Shown: one piece after another, positions 1 through 8,700 of the stretch
How the letters are laid out: each line of letters begins with the position of its first letter
Numbering within the stretch: position 1 is the stretch's first letter
DNA from: a virus
Length of the DNA stretch: 50,416 bases
IMG/VR virus record: IMGVR_UViG_3300027708_000101
Location: 1-50,416 of that record
Direction: 5' to 3' (one strand)
Position numbers and translations under genes: made by a program
The notes under the pieces: model-generated
Told to the model about the DNA's origin: nothing
What the model saw: the letters and a program-made list of their open reading frames with translations, nothing else
Databases searched by the model: none

Positions 1-32
1 TCATCTACTATTTTTGTTTGATTTTGTTCCAT
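1..32 (-). CDS. Truncated small gene at left window edge
   Basis: An ATG on the minus strand at 32 opens a frame that runs off the window after ten codons (MEQNQTKIVD). It is preceded by an A-rich leader containing CTAAAAACAATT, the same kind of leader found before the other minus-strand genes. It lies 12 nt downstream of the stop of the 93-aa gene in the same direction, so it is probably the next gene of that operon. The product cannot be recognised. Confidence 0.5.
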   Translation of the reverse strand, partial: MEQNQTKIVD

Positions 33-44
33 AATTAATTGTTT

Positions 45-326
45 TTAGGTTGTATGTAAAAATTTATCTCTACCACAATGTTTACAAATGGTAGCACTAC
101 TTGTGTTGGTTGTTGGTTCAAAATGGCATTCATCACTTCCCTTACTTACAAATGTTTCTTGATAGTATTTATCAGCTGTTGAGTATGGCTTATCTCTTAA
201 TTCGAAAGATTTGTTATAAGCGTTTAAAATTTCTTGCTTGTGCATTTCTTTGGCTTGTTCAAATAACTTTTTATGTGTTATTTCTGATATACCAAGTTTA
301 CTAATCAACCATTCTATTGATGTCAT
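45..326 (-). CDS. Small phage protein with C-terminal Cys pair, unknown function
   Basis: This is a 93-aa soluble protein. The N-terminus (MTSIEWLISKLG, then EQAKEMHKQEILNAY) and a central YYQETF segment resemble short hypothetical proteins that are frequent in Bacteroidota phages; this is from memory of the pattern, not a search. The C-terminus has a CKHCG motif, half of a zinc-ribbon-like site, with His residues nearby. It is the first gene after a 124-nt spacer that holds two inverted repeats, so it probably starts its own transcript or is controlled there. The function is unknown. Confidence 0.7.
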   Translation of the reverse strand: MTSIEWLISKLGISEITHKKLFEQAKEMHKQEILNAYNKSFELRDKPYSTADKYYQETFVSKGSDECHFEPTTNTSSATICKHCGRDKFLHTT

Positions 327-348
327 AGTTTAAATTTATTTGATTATT

Positions 349-404
349 GGTACTTATAGTACCTTGTTGTTTATTTTTTTAAACTGTTTACGTTGTCGTA
401 AACA
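349..404. promoter_or_regulatory. Two inverted repeats in the 5' spacer of the 93-aa gene
   Basis: The 124-nt gap between two minus-strand genes contains two perfect inverted repeats. One is GGTACT-TAT-AGTACC at 349-363. The other is TGTTTACG-TTGT-CGTAAACA at 385-404 (8-bp arms). A further TTTACGAC copy of the second arm lies around 430. They sit just upstream of the start at 326. Operator sites or RNA hairpins in the leader are both possible. No clear TAnnTTTG element could be placed on the minus strand here. Confidence 0.45.
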
Positions 405-450
405 AAGTAAATATTTGCGACAGGTGCTGATTTACGACACCTTTTGCAAA

Positions 451-645
451 CTAATCATTAAAGTCTTCTTCTTCTTCCTTTAATTCACCTGCTTTATCAA
501 TTATGTAATTATTTATTTGTGCCTGGGAAAAGGTGGCAGAGATAAGTAAAGCATTGAACATATTGAACATCTCATCTATTGTGATGTCGTCATATTGTTG
601 CTCAATAATCATTCTAGTTTCGTGCATTTTTAAAGATAGTTCCAT
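451..645 (-). CDS. Small acidic hypothetical protein
   Basis: This is a 64-aa protein, helical in appearance, with an acidic tail (KEEEEDFND). It contains no recognisable domain. The ATG at 645 follows the leader AAAAAACTAAACA, which also holds the TAA stop of the upstream 54-aa gene, so the two genes are tightly coupled. It belongs to the small-gene operon on the minus strand. Confidence 0.6.
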   Translation of the reverse strand: MELSLKMHETRMIIEQQYDDITIDEMFNMFNALLISATFSQAQINNYIIDKAGELKEEEEDFND

Positions 646-648
646 TGT

Positions 649-813
649 TTAGTTTTTTATAAGTGGTAAAATGTATTGATAGTTGGGTTTGTATTTATAA
701 GGTATGGGAGTTAGTAATCGTGGGTTTTTAAGTATATATGCGTATAAATGCGTATCAGGTTTGGGAACATACACTTCTTTAATAACTTCGGTTTTAGTCT
801 TGACTCTTCCCAT
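649..813 (-). CDS. 54-aa basic hypothetical protein
   Basis: Reading the minus strand from an ATG at 813 gives 54 codons: MGRVKTKTEVIKEVYVPKPD, then a Tyr- and Pro-rich tail ending in LPLIKN. The stop lies 3 nt before the next gene's start (645), within the shared CTAAACA leader, as expected for a real operon member. The protein is basic (Lys/Arg-rich) and rich in Tyr and Pro. It has no known domain. A GTTTGGGAA motif site (759-767) lies inside it. Confidence 0.5.
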   Translation of the reverse strand: MGRVKTKTEVIKEVYVPKPDTHLYAYILKNPRLLTPIPYKYKPNYQYILPLIKN

Positions 814-848
814 GACACAAAAATAATAATAATTTTGACAAAAATAAT

Positions 849-879
849 TTTGAAATGATATTTATTTTAATTTATTTTG
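849..879 (+). promoter_or_regulatory. Candidate Bacteroidota-type promoter, rightward
   Basis: TTTG at 849-852 is followed after 20 nt by TATTTTG at 873-879. This is one base short of the Bacteroidota -7 consensus TAnnTTTG but has the expected spacing. It lies in the divergent gap between the leftward small genes and the rightward late-type genes. Transcription would begin at or just before the ATG at 885, giving a very short leader. Confidence 0.4.
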
Positions 880-884
880 CTTAT

Positions 885-1148
885 ATGATAGAAATACAAG
901 GCTATAACAAGGTCAATTACCAAAAATTCCAAACCGAAATGGATGCACGGTTTGCGAACTGCGAACTATCTGAGCTAGAAATTGCAGTAAAACTTGGACT
1001 AAAGTCAACGGCTACAATAAAGAACGCATTTAGAAAAGACAATCAGATAGTATCAGATGAGGTTATGTCTGGTATCATGGAGTGTATTGAGTTGAGGGGA
1101 TTTATTTTGTGGATGTGTGGGGATAGGTACTATTATATCAAAACATAA
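885..1148 (+). CDS. Small HTH-like regulator candidate
   Basis: The frame opens at 855, but the first ten codons overlap the promoter and are hydrophobic and odd. The ATG at 885 gives an 87-aa protein starting MIEIQGYNKVNY. Residues about 25-50 (SELEIAVKLGLKSTATIKNAF) look like a helix-turn-helix with a recognition helix, as in Cro/CI-type or sigma-like small regulators. It is the first gene of the rightward block, which suits a role in switching transcription. This is an inference from pattern, not from a family match. Confidence 0.5.
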   Translation: MIEIQGYNKVNYQKFQTEMDARFANCELSELEIAVKLGLKSTATIKNAFRKDNQIVSDEVMSGIMECIELRGFILWMCGDRYYYIKT

Positions 1149-1162
1149 ATATTCTTAACACT

Positions 1163-1249
1163 ATGAAAAACTATTATTCTTGGGGAGGTGAAGGTGCAGA
1201 AAGCACCGAAGAACTTGACTGGGATGCACATACAGAAGGGCAATTATAA
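1163..1249 (+). CDS. 28-aa acidic micro-ORF
   Basis: An ATG at 1163 gives 28 codons, MKNYYSWGGEGAESTEELDW and a short acidic tail, stopping 10 nt before the start of the GroES-like gene. It has A-rich leaders on both sides like its neighbours and leaves no gap in the gene string. It could be a real micro-protein or a leader peptide. No function can be assigned. Confidence 0.35.
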   Translation: MKNYYSWGGEGAESTEELDWDAHTEGQL

Positions 1250-1259
1250 AACAAAAAAT

Positions 1260-1559
1260 ATGCAAAAATTTGAGCCAGTTGGCAGAAAAATGTTGGTTGA
1301 ACCACTAAAGGAGGACAACTACACAACATCAGTAGGTATTGAACTTGTGCAACTTGAATTCCAAAAGGTAAGGGTTGTAGAGGTTAGTAAAGAGTACAGC
1401 GATATGTACATTCCTGGAGATGTAGTAGTAATTAGTTCTAGTTCGGGCATTGGTCAGATGTATAATGGCGATGCTTGTCTATGGATTGACGCAAAGGCAG
1501 CACCAGATGGTGATGTATGGTTCATTGTAAGGGAATACGAAAATGATGATGCAATTTAA
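1260..1559 (+). CDS. GroES-like co-chaperonin
   Basis: A longer frame begins at 1188 but overlaps the 28-aa ORF. The ATG at 1260 after an A-rich leader starts the conserved part, MQKFEPVGRKMLVEPL. The 99-aa protein follows the Cpn10 plan: an N-terminal strand with R-x-L-V-x-P, a mobile-loop-like region (DNYTTSVGIE), a V-x-x-V central strand (VRVVEVS), the P-G-D-V-V turn (IPGDVVVIS) and a closing strand. Cpn10 proteins cap GroEL, and phage versions such as T4 gp31 help fold the major capsid protein. A second GroES-like gene follows at 2025. Length is normal for Cpn10. Confidence 0.65.
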   Translation: MQKFEPVGRKMLVEPLKEDNYTTSVGIELVQLEFQKVRVVEVSKEYSDMYIPGDVVVISSSSGIGQMYNGDACLWIDAKAAPDGDVWFIVREYENDDAI

Positions 1560-1746
1560 TATACCGATTCCAGTAGTTACCGAAAAGGGTGAAGATGGGT
1601 ATGCCATTTATGTAGAATCATCAGGAATGTTTGAGAACGACATATGGTGTGTGGTTTTGTGTGATGGTGGGATTATTAGGCACTTCAACACTTCCCAAAT
1701 AAAAATACATAAAAACGCAACCTTTGGAATACATAACGTATCGTGA
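1543..1746 (+). CDS. Small hypothetical protein
   Basis: This 67-aa frame starts within the last codons of the GroES-like gene (ATGATGATG at 1543) and overlaps the start of the next gene at 1724. The sequence VTEKGEDGYAIYVESSG...WCVVLCDGG looks like a small beta-rich domain. It has no membrane segment or motif. The overlap on both sides suggests translational coupling between the two co-chaperonin-like genes. Confidence 0.5.
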   Translation: MMMQFNIPIPVVTEKGEDGYAIYVESSGMFENDIWCVVLCDGGIIRHFNTSQIKIHKNATFGIHNVS

Positions 1747-2047
1747 ACAAGATAATGCTGGGGAATTGCAATACTATATTTTACAGCGTGAATTCCCTCA
1801 CTATATAGGATTAATATCTACATACCCAAAAGATTCAATAATCCCATCCATACAAATAACCAATTATTATCTTTGGGTTGTATTTAGCGGTTCTTTGAGA
1901 GGAAGTTTAATTCCAGGGTATAAAAATATAGAAAAGGATATTAAATTTGTATTGAACGACATGGCGATATGGTACTATGCTTATCGTATAGTTCCCAAAG
2001 AAAAAAAATACAAAAAATTCAAGTATGATTCAAGCCCCAACAAATAA
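1724..2047 (+). CDS. Hypothetical protein between two GroES-like genes
   Basis: This 107-aa protein is rich in Tyr and Ile (YYILQREFPHYIGLISTYPK) with a basic Lys/Tyr tail. It overlaps its neighbours at both ends (23 nt each side), typical of a compact phage operon. No family is recognised. Its position suggests a role linked to the co-chaperonins or early expression, but nothing in the sequence proves that. Confidence 0.5.
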   Translation: MEYITYREQDNAGELQYYILQREFPHYIGLISTYPKDSIIPSIQITNYYLWVVFSGSLRGSLIPGYKNIEKDIKFVLNDMAIWYYAYRIVPKEKKYKKFKYDSSPNK

Positions 2048-2660
2048 AGTAATAGTACACCCAAAGACAAGATACATAAGACATATAACAGACCTAATGA
2101 AGAGGTCATCAATTCAAAATGGGGCATCAGTAGACCCAGCAGATGCGGTAAATATTGTAGGGGAAATAGTTTCAATTCCCCAACGCATCACAACTGATAT
2201 GCAATACGAGGGTTACTCAATAGAAGACCTAAGAGTAGGGGACATGGCAATATTCTCATTTAAGGTTATCTATGACCTAGTGATAAAGCAAGAGAATGGA
2301 GAGCCAATATACAGGAATTTAGTAAACTACAACGGCAAGGAGTACTTTAGCTGCGACATCAGAAACTTGTTTGGGGTTATTCGTGACGGGGAAATAATAA
2401 TGGTCAATGGATATGTGATGCTTGAAGAGTTTGAGCAGGACAAAATTATATTGTCGCAGACCATAAAAAAAACAAAGAGGGCAAAGTCTTCGCACATTAT
2501 GCACATTGGGAATAACAGGCAGCACCTCCCCAACATACAAGCCTCAAACGGCGACCTAGCATACTTCAACTCAGATAAGGTGCAGCACTATGAGATAAAT
2601 GGTAAGAAGTTTATAATATTACAGCAAGACAGAATATTGGGCAAAGAAATTGTAGAATAA
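2025..2660 (+). CDS. Second, extended GroES-like protein
   Basis: This is a 211-aa protein. The opening NKVIVHPKTRYIRHITDL, the central VGEIVSIPQ strand, the VGDMAIFSF turn and the closing GVIRDGEIIMVNGYVMLEE match the order of conserved strands in Cpn10/GroES-like proteins, with a long insert where the roof loop would be and about 60 extra C-terminal residues. Such enlarged GroES-like proteins are seen in Bacteroidota phages as far as I recall. It would cap a host or phage chaperonin during virion protein folding. It overlaps the preceding gene and ends just before a candidate late promoter. Confidence 0.5.
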   Translation: MIQAPTNKVIVHPKTRYIRHITDLMKRSSIQNGASVDPADAVNIVGEIVSIPQRITTDMQYEGYSIEDLRVGDMAIFSFKVIYDLVIKQENGEPIYRNLVNYNGKEYFSCDIRNLFGVIRDGEIIMVNGYVMLEEFEQDKIILSQTIKKTKRAKSSHIMHIGNNRQHLPNIQASNGDLAYFNSDKVQHYEINGKKFIILQQDRILGKEIVE

Positions 2661-2692
2661 AAATTTTTTTCTTAATAATATTATTAAATTTG
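2659..2692 (+). promoter_or_regulatory. Candidate late promoter before the neck genes
   Basis: An A5T7 tract (2659-2670) is followed after 14 nt by TAAATTTG (2685-2692), which fits TAnnTTTG. The first neck gene starts at 2710. A nearly identical arrangement (A6T7, 16 nt, TATTTTTA, then an ATG) lies before the scaffold/capsid genes at 26930-26966, which supports a shared phage late promoter type with an A/T-tract upstream element. Confidence 0.45.
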
Positions 2693-2709
2693 GCAAACTT
2701 TCAGCCAAA

Positions 2710-3621
2710 ATGAATATTAAAGACTGTGTTGATTATATTAATTTCTGGATAAGAAAAGAAAGAGGTTCTTTCTTGACAATAGAAGAGTCTGTTGCCGTAA
2801 TTGACTTGGGACAAATAGCATACTACAATGACATTATTCCAAAGTACGCTACATCTCAAATTGTAAAAGATTGTCTAACTCCATTTAGAACCACATACAA
2901 TTTTAATTCTGCTGCTAGCGACCCACAGCTAGTTTCAATTCCCAACACATTTTTAGTATCAGTAATCACAGCCAATGCTGCATCTTCTGGCACAACAATT
3001 AATGTGTCAAGTACAAATGGTTTAGTTATAGGAAGAATTGTTATAGTTAACACGGGAGTTGGTTTATTCCAGCCAGACACTGTTATAACTAAGATAATAT
3101 CTTCTACTTCATTTGAGGTAAGTATAGCACCAATTACAACTATACAAAGCGGAGCTACAATAAGCGTCTTTGATAGCAGGGTATACCTTGATATGTTAGA
3201 CATGGAAATTGTTTTTAATCAAAATGGGAGGGATACATACTACCCAATTAAGATGACGAATGAAGACGAGAGGTCTAATAAATTAAATTCTCAAATAGAC
3301 CCACCACTTCCCACAGCACCATTAGGAGAAATAGTTGCTCCAAGAACTATTCGCTTATATCCTGCTAATAACAATTATATTGGAAGCGTGTCTTACATGA
3401 GAAGACCGAAGAAACCTGTTTATGGATATAGCATTGTTGGCGGAAGAAATATTGTATATGACCCAATAAATTCTGTACAATTGGAGTGGAGGGATACAGA
3501 TATAAACATGATTTTAATAAAGGCTTTATTGAGTGTTGGTATAAATCTTAGCGATGCTGAGGTATCTCAATTTGCAGAAATGAAATCACAACAAAATTAT
3601 CAAGGCGTTAACCACATATAA
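2710..3621 (+). CDS. Neck/adaptor-like virion protein with inserted Ig-like domain
   Basis: This is a 303-aa protein. The N-terminus is helical (NIKDCVDYINFWIRKERGSF). About residues 78-160 form a Thr/Ser/Val-rich beta segment that resembles a small Ig-like or capsid-decoration insert. The C-terminal part (YMRRPKKPVYGY, then LEWRDTDINMILIKALLSVG) resembles head-tail adaptor proteins of crAss-like and other Bacteroidota podoviruses. It opens the gene block running to the nozzle protein, which fits a neck role. The family assignment is by resemblance and context only. Confidence 0.5.
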   Translation: MNIKDCVDYINFWIRKERGSFLTIEESVAVIDLGQIAYYNDIIPKYATSQIVKDCLTPFRTTYNFNSAASDPQLVSIPNTFLVSVITANAASSGTTINVSSTNGLVIGRIVIVNTGVGLFQPDTVITKIISSTSFEVSIAPITTIQSGATISVFDSRVYLDMLDMEIVFNQNGRDTYYPIKMTNEDERSNKLNSQIDPPLPTAPLGEIVAPRTIRLYPANNNYIGSVSYMRRPKKPVYGYSIVGGRNIVYDPINSVQLEWRDTDINMILIKALLSVGINLSDAEVSQFAEMKSQQNYQGVNHI

Positions 3622-3632
3622 AATAAAAAATT

Positions 3633-4211
3633 ATGACAAAAGAAGAATGGGATTCAAAACAAAACTCTTTGAAAAAATCATATAATTATATGCCTACTGG
3701 AGTTCCTGGTCAAGTAAAAAAAGTAGAAGCAACCGAAGAAGATGGTGAAGATAAAGACGGGAAAGAAGAGGAAGGTGAGCCTATAGTAACAGATAAGCAT
3801 AAATCAGATTGGAATAAATATTTAACATGGCTTGATACTAAAAAAATGAGAGGTAAATCTGAATTAGATAAAAACGGGTTAGGTAATCAATTATTTGGTC
3901 AGTATATTAAAGAAAATCCAACAACAAGTTTAAGTGCTAACATAATCCCAGGCATTAGAAAAGAATATAAAAAATTAAGACAATCTGGTATAGATGATAT
4001 AATGAAGGGAAGTGCTTACTATTTAGGCAAGACAGGCAAGGGCGCAGATACATCTAGTTTTATGAAGCACATAGAATTGAATGAGCAATCTAAAGACCCT
4101 AACTATGTAGGACAGCATTTGACACAAACTTATTTTCCTGATGTTAAAATTGGAGATGAAGAGGCGGTTAGATATAATATAAAAGAAAAAGAATCATTAC
4201 TAAATAAATAA
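3633..4211 (+). CDS. Charged hypothetical virion-region protein
   Basis: This is a 192-aa hydrophilic protein. Residues about 28-55 are an acidic low-complexity stretch (EEDGEDKDGKEEEGE), followed by a Lys-rich helical part. No catalytic motif or membrane segment is seen. It is translated 2 nt upstream of the next adaptor gene, so they are coupled. Location suggests an assembly or internal head protein, but the sequence alone does not show it. Confidence 0.5.
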   Translation: MTKEEWDSKQNSLKKSYNYMPTGVPGQVKKVEATEEDGEDKDGKEEEGEPIVTDKHKSDWNKYLTWLDTKKMRGKSELDKNGLGNQLFGQYIKENPTTSLSANIIPGIRKEYKKLRQSGIDDIMKGSAYYLGKTGKGADTSSFMKHIELNEQSKDPNYVGQHLTQTYFPDVKIGDEEAVRYNIKEKESLLNK

Positions 4212-4213
4212 AA

Positions 4214-4909
4214 ATGAGTGTTGTAACAATTTACAGATTAGCAGAAAGCTGTTTATCACTTATTGAAGGCGGTGACATAGCAGAAGGTTCTAGTCTTTCA
4301 TATAATGAAATAAAAATAGCCTGTGGTAATGTAATAAATCAATTACTTAAAACAGAGTATTTTAGTATTAATGGGAAGATGGGGGAAGTGATACCAAACG
4401 GCACAACATTAGGTCTATATGAAGGCATAGATGTTGTTTCATATAATGGCAAGAGTAAGGCAACGCTTCCCATCAAGCCAATAAAACTACCAAGAAATAT
4501 GGGTATATGGGCTATATATGCAAAGTACGACCCAAATGATATAGGATATGAATTAGACAAAGAGTTTATCCCATTACAAATGGGTCAGGGAGGTCTTATT
4601 AAATCTCAGCCGTTATTGAACGACTTAATGGGGCAAGTGGGATATGAAAACTTTGGCATGGACGTTATCTTTACAAAGGATTTGAAGACCCTATTCCCTA
4701 ACATAAAGTTAGCAATGCGTTTAGCCATAATGGACATTTCTATGTATGGGGATTACGACCCATTGCCGATACTTCCCGAACAAGAATGGCAAGTAATTCA
4801 AGAAGTATATAAATTATACAGCACTCAAGCAATACCTGATAAACTTGTTGACCCAACTGTTGACGAGAGTAAGGGAGTCCCTACAAACCAACAAAAAGCT
4901 AACCAATAA
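4214..4909 (+). CDS. Neck/tail adaptor-like structural protein
   Basis: This is a 231-aa protein with an N-terminal helix (VTIYRLAESCLSLIEGG), a central beta region (TLPIKPIKLPRNMGIWAIY) and a helical C-terminus. The layout resembles ring/adaptor proteins found next to the tail nozzle in Bacteroidota short-tailed phages. It carries two TTCCCNAAC sites (4694 and 4773). The start follows the previous stop by 2 nt. Confidence 0.45.
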   Translation: MSVVTIYRLAESCLSLIEGGDIAEGSSLSYNEIKIACGNVINQLLKTEYFSINGKMGEVIPNGTTLGLYEGIDVVSYNGKSKATLPIKPIKLPRNMGIWAIYAKYDPNDIGYELDKEFIPLQMGQGGLIKSQPLLNDLMGQVGYENFGMDVIFTKDLKTLFPNIKLAMRLAIMDISMYGDYDPLPILPEQEWQVIQEVYKLYSTQAIPDKLVDPTVDESKGVPTNQQKANQ

Positions 4910-4924
4910 AAATAATAATAAAAG

Positions 4925-5710
4925 ATGGTACTAGCAACATTAGATGAAATAACAAGGCGCGGACTTATTGAGTCAGGTCTTCCCATACATTACTATTTAG
5001 AATACATGGTACATGGTGCTACTTGCCTAAGAGAACTATCATTTGACACGCTTAAAATAGTTAACACGGTAGAACTACCAGTTAACGACTATGGTGCAGT
5101 AGACCTTCCAGACGATTTTGTTGACGATGTGTCTTGTGGTTTTTATGGTAATGGAGTTCTGCAAAAACTTCCACATCAAAGCTCTATTAGCCCGTTAAGA
5201 AAATATGACCCAGCAACGGCTCAATTTACGCATCCACATTACCCTACAACCAATGGAGTTACACCAGGGAATGTAAACAACATTTATGGCGGCAATCAGT
5301 TATTTTTAGGCGGTTTGGGTGTGTATTGGTTTTGGAACGTAAATGACTTTGGTGAGCCAACAGGTAGATTTTTTGGTGCTACGGGAGGCACTAGTATTGG
5401 ATACAAGGTAATAAAGGAAAGAAGACAAATACAGATGTCGCTGGGATTTGAAAGAAAGAGTGTAGTGCTTCAGTACATATCAAGCGGTCAGAGTGTAGAT
5501 ACTGCAAGTCAGATAGATATACAGGCTATACAGACAATAAGAGCGTGGCAGGAGTGGAAGCACTCCCCTAACGCAAACAATGACTTCAGCCCAGAGGCTG
5601 TATCTTTCTATAACAACAAGAAAAGATTAAGAGCAAGATTAAGCGGATTATCATTAATAGACATTAAAAATACACTCCGCAATGGATATACTGCGGCTAT
5701 TAAAAATTAA
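4925..5710 (+). CDS. Tail tube/adaptor-like structural protein
   Basis: This is a 261-aa protein. The start LATLDEITRRGLIESGLPIHYYLEYM, then VDLPDDFVDDVSCG and the C-terminal EWKHSPN...YNNKKRLRARL, follow the plan of gp11-like tail tubular or head completion proteins: helical bundle, beta core, helical end. It lies 2 nt before the large nozzle-like gene, the usual order of the two tail tube components in podoviruses. Function is inferred from position and overall shape. Confidence 0.5.
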   Translation: MVLATLDEITRRGLIESGLPIHYYLEYMVHGATCLRELSFDTLKIVNTVELPVNDYGAVDLPDDFVDDVSCGFYGNGVLQKLPHQSSISPLRKYDPATAQFTHPHYPTTNGVTPGNVNNIYGGNQLFLGGLGVYWFWNVNDFGEPTGRFFGATGGTSIGYKVIKERRQIQMSLGFERKSVVLQYISSGQSVDTASQIDIQAIQTIRAWQEWKHSPNANNDFSPEAVSFYNNKKRLRARLSGLSLIDIKNTLRNGYTAAIKN

Positions 5711-5712
5711 TA

Positions 5713-8700
5713 ATGAGGCAAAAAGACTTAAAATACTTTGGAGATATACAGTCAGGAAGATTAAATGCAGACGACTCTCCATTTGCGGTAACTACTAATG
5801 AGTGGGTTAATGCACAGAATGTGCGTACGGGAACTACCGACAAGGGTGTTACGGGGGTTGTTGAAAGTGTTGGGGGAAATGTAGAAATTCCCAAACCTGC
5901 CGACTTAGCCTCAGTAGTTATAGGTGACCAAAAATGGTCAGCACAAAACTTAAATGTAACTAAATATAGAAATGGTGATGATATCCTAGAGGTTACAGAC
6001 CCCACAGCTTGGGCAGCACTAACAACAGGTGCTAGATGTTGGTATAATAACGACCCTGCTACAGGTATTATGCTTTATAATTGGTATGCAGTAAACGACC
6101 CAAGGGGGTTAGCTCCTCAAGGTTGGTGGATTCCCACACGATATGAATGGCAACAACTATCTACTTATTTAGGTGGCGATACCGTATCTGGAGGGAAGTT
6201 AAAAGAAGAAGGATTTGCACATTGGATTTCACCAAACACAGATGCTACAAATAGTAGTGGTTTTACTGCTTTGGGAAATGGATTCAGAGATTCTAACGGC
6301 AGTTTTTTACAAATAAATGAATCTGGAAACATATGGTCTGCAACTGAATATTCACCAAGCCCAGTTGATTACGCTAACTATGTAGGGCTTTTATACAATA
6401 CCGCAGAAGTTGAATTTAATGCAGAATCCAAACAATTGGGCTTTTCTGTAAGGGTAATAACATTCAATTCCCAGTACATAACAATAGGCTCAATAGAAGA
6501 CACAGAGAACAACAGATTTGTTTACTTTGACTATGACACAGTAAGAAGCCATCAAGTGCCTATAGCCAACATAGTGTTATTAGGTACTCTATTCCCAGCC
6601 ACCAATTTAATATACACATACGATTCAAGAGCGGCTGTATTAAAGGCAGGAGATGGCATAACTATAATAAACGGGGCTGGTACTGCGGTATTATTTACTA
6701 TTATTTCTTTTACTATTGACCCAGTTAGTAGTTATTATAGAATAGAGCTATCAGATATTTTCCCAATAAATGACAGCTTTACTACTGATATTTTTTATAC
6801 TGCTGGAGGGGAAGATAAGATTGTCTGTATGTATACAGATGCAAATACGCAATACAATGTTTTAACTTCCTCCGAAGTAATTGGAGGGTTAAACTTTGAC
6901 AAAAATTCTCTTATACATAGTGCACATATAGCAAACAATATTTTATCGTGGACAGACAGTACAAACAATGAACCAAGAAAAATAAATATAGAGTCTGGCA
7001 TTGGGGCTAATTACTTATTATTTCCCACAACAGAAAAAAGATATACATTCCCATTAAATTTTGATGAAATAACTTTAATAAAAAGACCGCCAATATCAAC
7101 ACCTAATTTTATTAAGGATTACGATGCATTGTTTACTAAAAACTTTATAAATAATGAATCTTTTGAGTTTGCGTTTCAGTATCAATATTATGACTATGAA
7201 ACAAGTGTTATAAGTAGCTACAGTGCGTCATCAAGATATAATTTCCCAGTTACAGCCCCAGATAATTCTCCTAATAGAATTATTATAACTATGGATTTTA
7301 ATGAATTTATACCTAATACAGTTAAAATAGTAAATTTAATTGTAAGAAGTAGCGATACAAATTATGCATTTATAGTTAAATCATGGGACAAAGGGTTGGC
7401 TCAAGATGAAAACCAAATATTAGACCATAATAATAATATTAATGCATTAACATATAATTTTTACAATGACACAATTGGTATAGTAATAGCAGAACCAGAT
7501 GTACTAAGACCATTTGATAATATACCTATTTATTCCCAATCACATGAAATAGCAAAACAAAGATATTTTCTTGCAAATAATATAGATGGATATGATACTC
7601 CATTAACTACATCTATGGGTATAGGAGTTGGTAGTTTTTTAAATCCTACTACCACAACAAAAAATACTCAATTAATTAAAATAAGTCATGGAGGTAAACA
7701 TAATACAATCCCATTTCAGTGGTATGGTTATTCTGGGTGGTATTTTTATTTATCATGGGCTGAACAACCAGGTTGGTATTTATTAAATGGGTACGATACT
7801 ACTGTTTTTACATTTAGTTTAAATGCGCCTGGATACCCTACTCCACCTGCGCCCCCGTCATCTATTGTTTATAACACAGCAAACCTTAGATTTCAAGGCA
7901 GAGATATTCAAACTGTAATAAATAAAACAACACCATCCGCATATAAAAATAAATCATCTTCAACTACGCCAGGAAGCACCATACCTATAACTGGTATAAC
8001 TGGTAATATATTTAATGCATTCCCACAATCATCTATATATAAATGCGGAATGGTTTTTTATGATTATGCAATGAGAAAATGTGGTGTTGTAACTAATAAT
8101 AATTGTTCAATATCAACTCCAGAAAGAGATTTTAATTATACTGTTGCAATATCTTCTTTTATATGGGGGGTTACTAACGCTACTCCATTATTAGAAATAC
8201 CAGACTGGGCTTATTATTACGCACCCGTATTAACAAAAAATCAAGATAAAAGATTTTTTATACAATCATTTACGAATCAAGCTAAATATTTTACAAAAGA
8301 TAGTAGTGGGAATTATGTATATAGTGACCTTTTTTTACCTGCAACTATAGGCATTGCATTAAACACCAATGCTTTAAATAATTCTGGGCTTGGATATGTA
8401 TTTACAGAAGGAGATATTTGTATTTTAACAAAAGATTTTGGAAGCCCTGCTTATCAAACATTTACATTAAATGTTATTGGGCAAGACAATAATTATATTT
8501 TATTGCAAAGCAAAAATATATCTGACCCAAATCCATTAACAGACATAAAATTTGTTTATGAAATATATACTCCATATAAATCAGCGCAACCAGAACCTTT
8601 TTATGAAATGGGTGAGATATATAAAATAAATAATCCTGGTACTATATATAGAGAATACTCTCAACTATATGGGTATTTTATAGCAGATAGCTATATATTA

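Noticed and set aside
818-825. Minus-strand -7 box TATTTTTG before the 54-aa gene
   Set aside because: The predicted transcription start would fall within the start codon and no TTTG lies at 19-21 nt, so it is probably chance in a T-rich stretch.
1188-1259. Longer start for the GroES-like gene
   Set aside because: It overlaps a 28-codon frame and adds a non-conserved basic tail; the ATG at 1260 matches the Cpn10 start.
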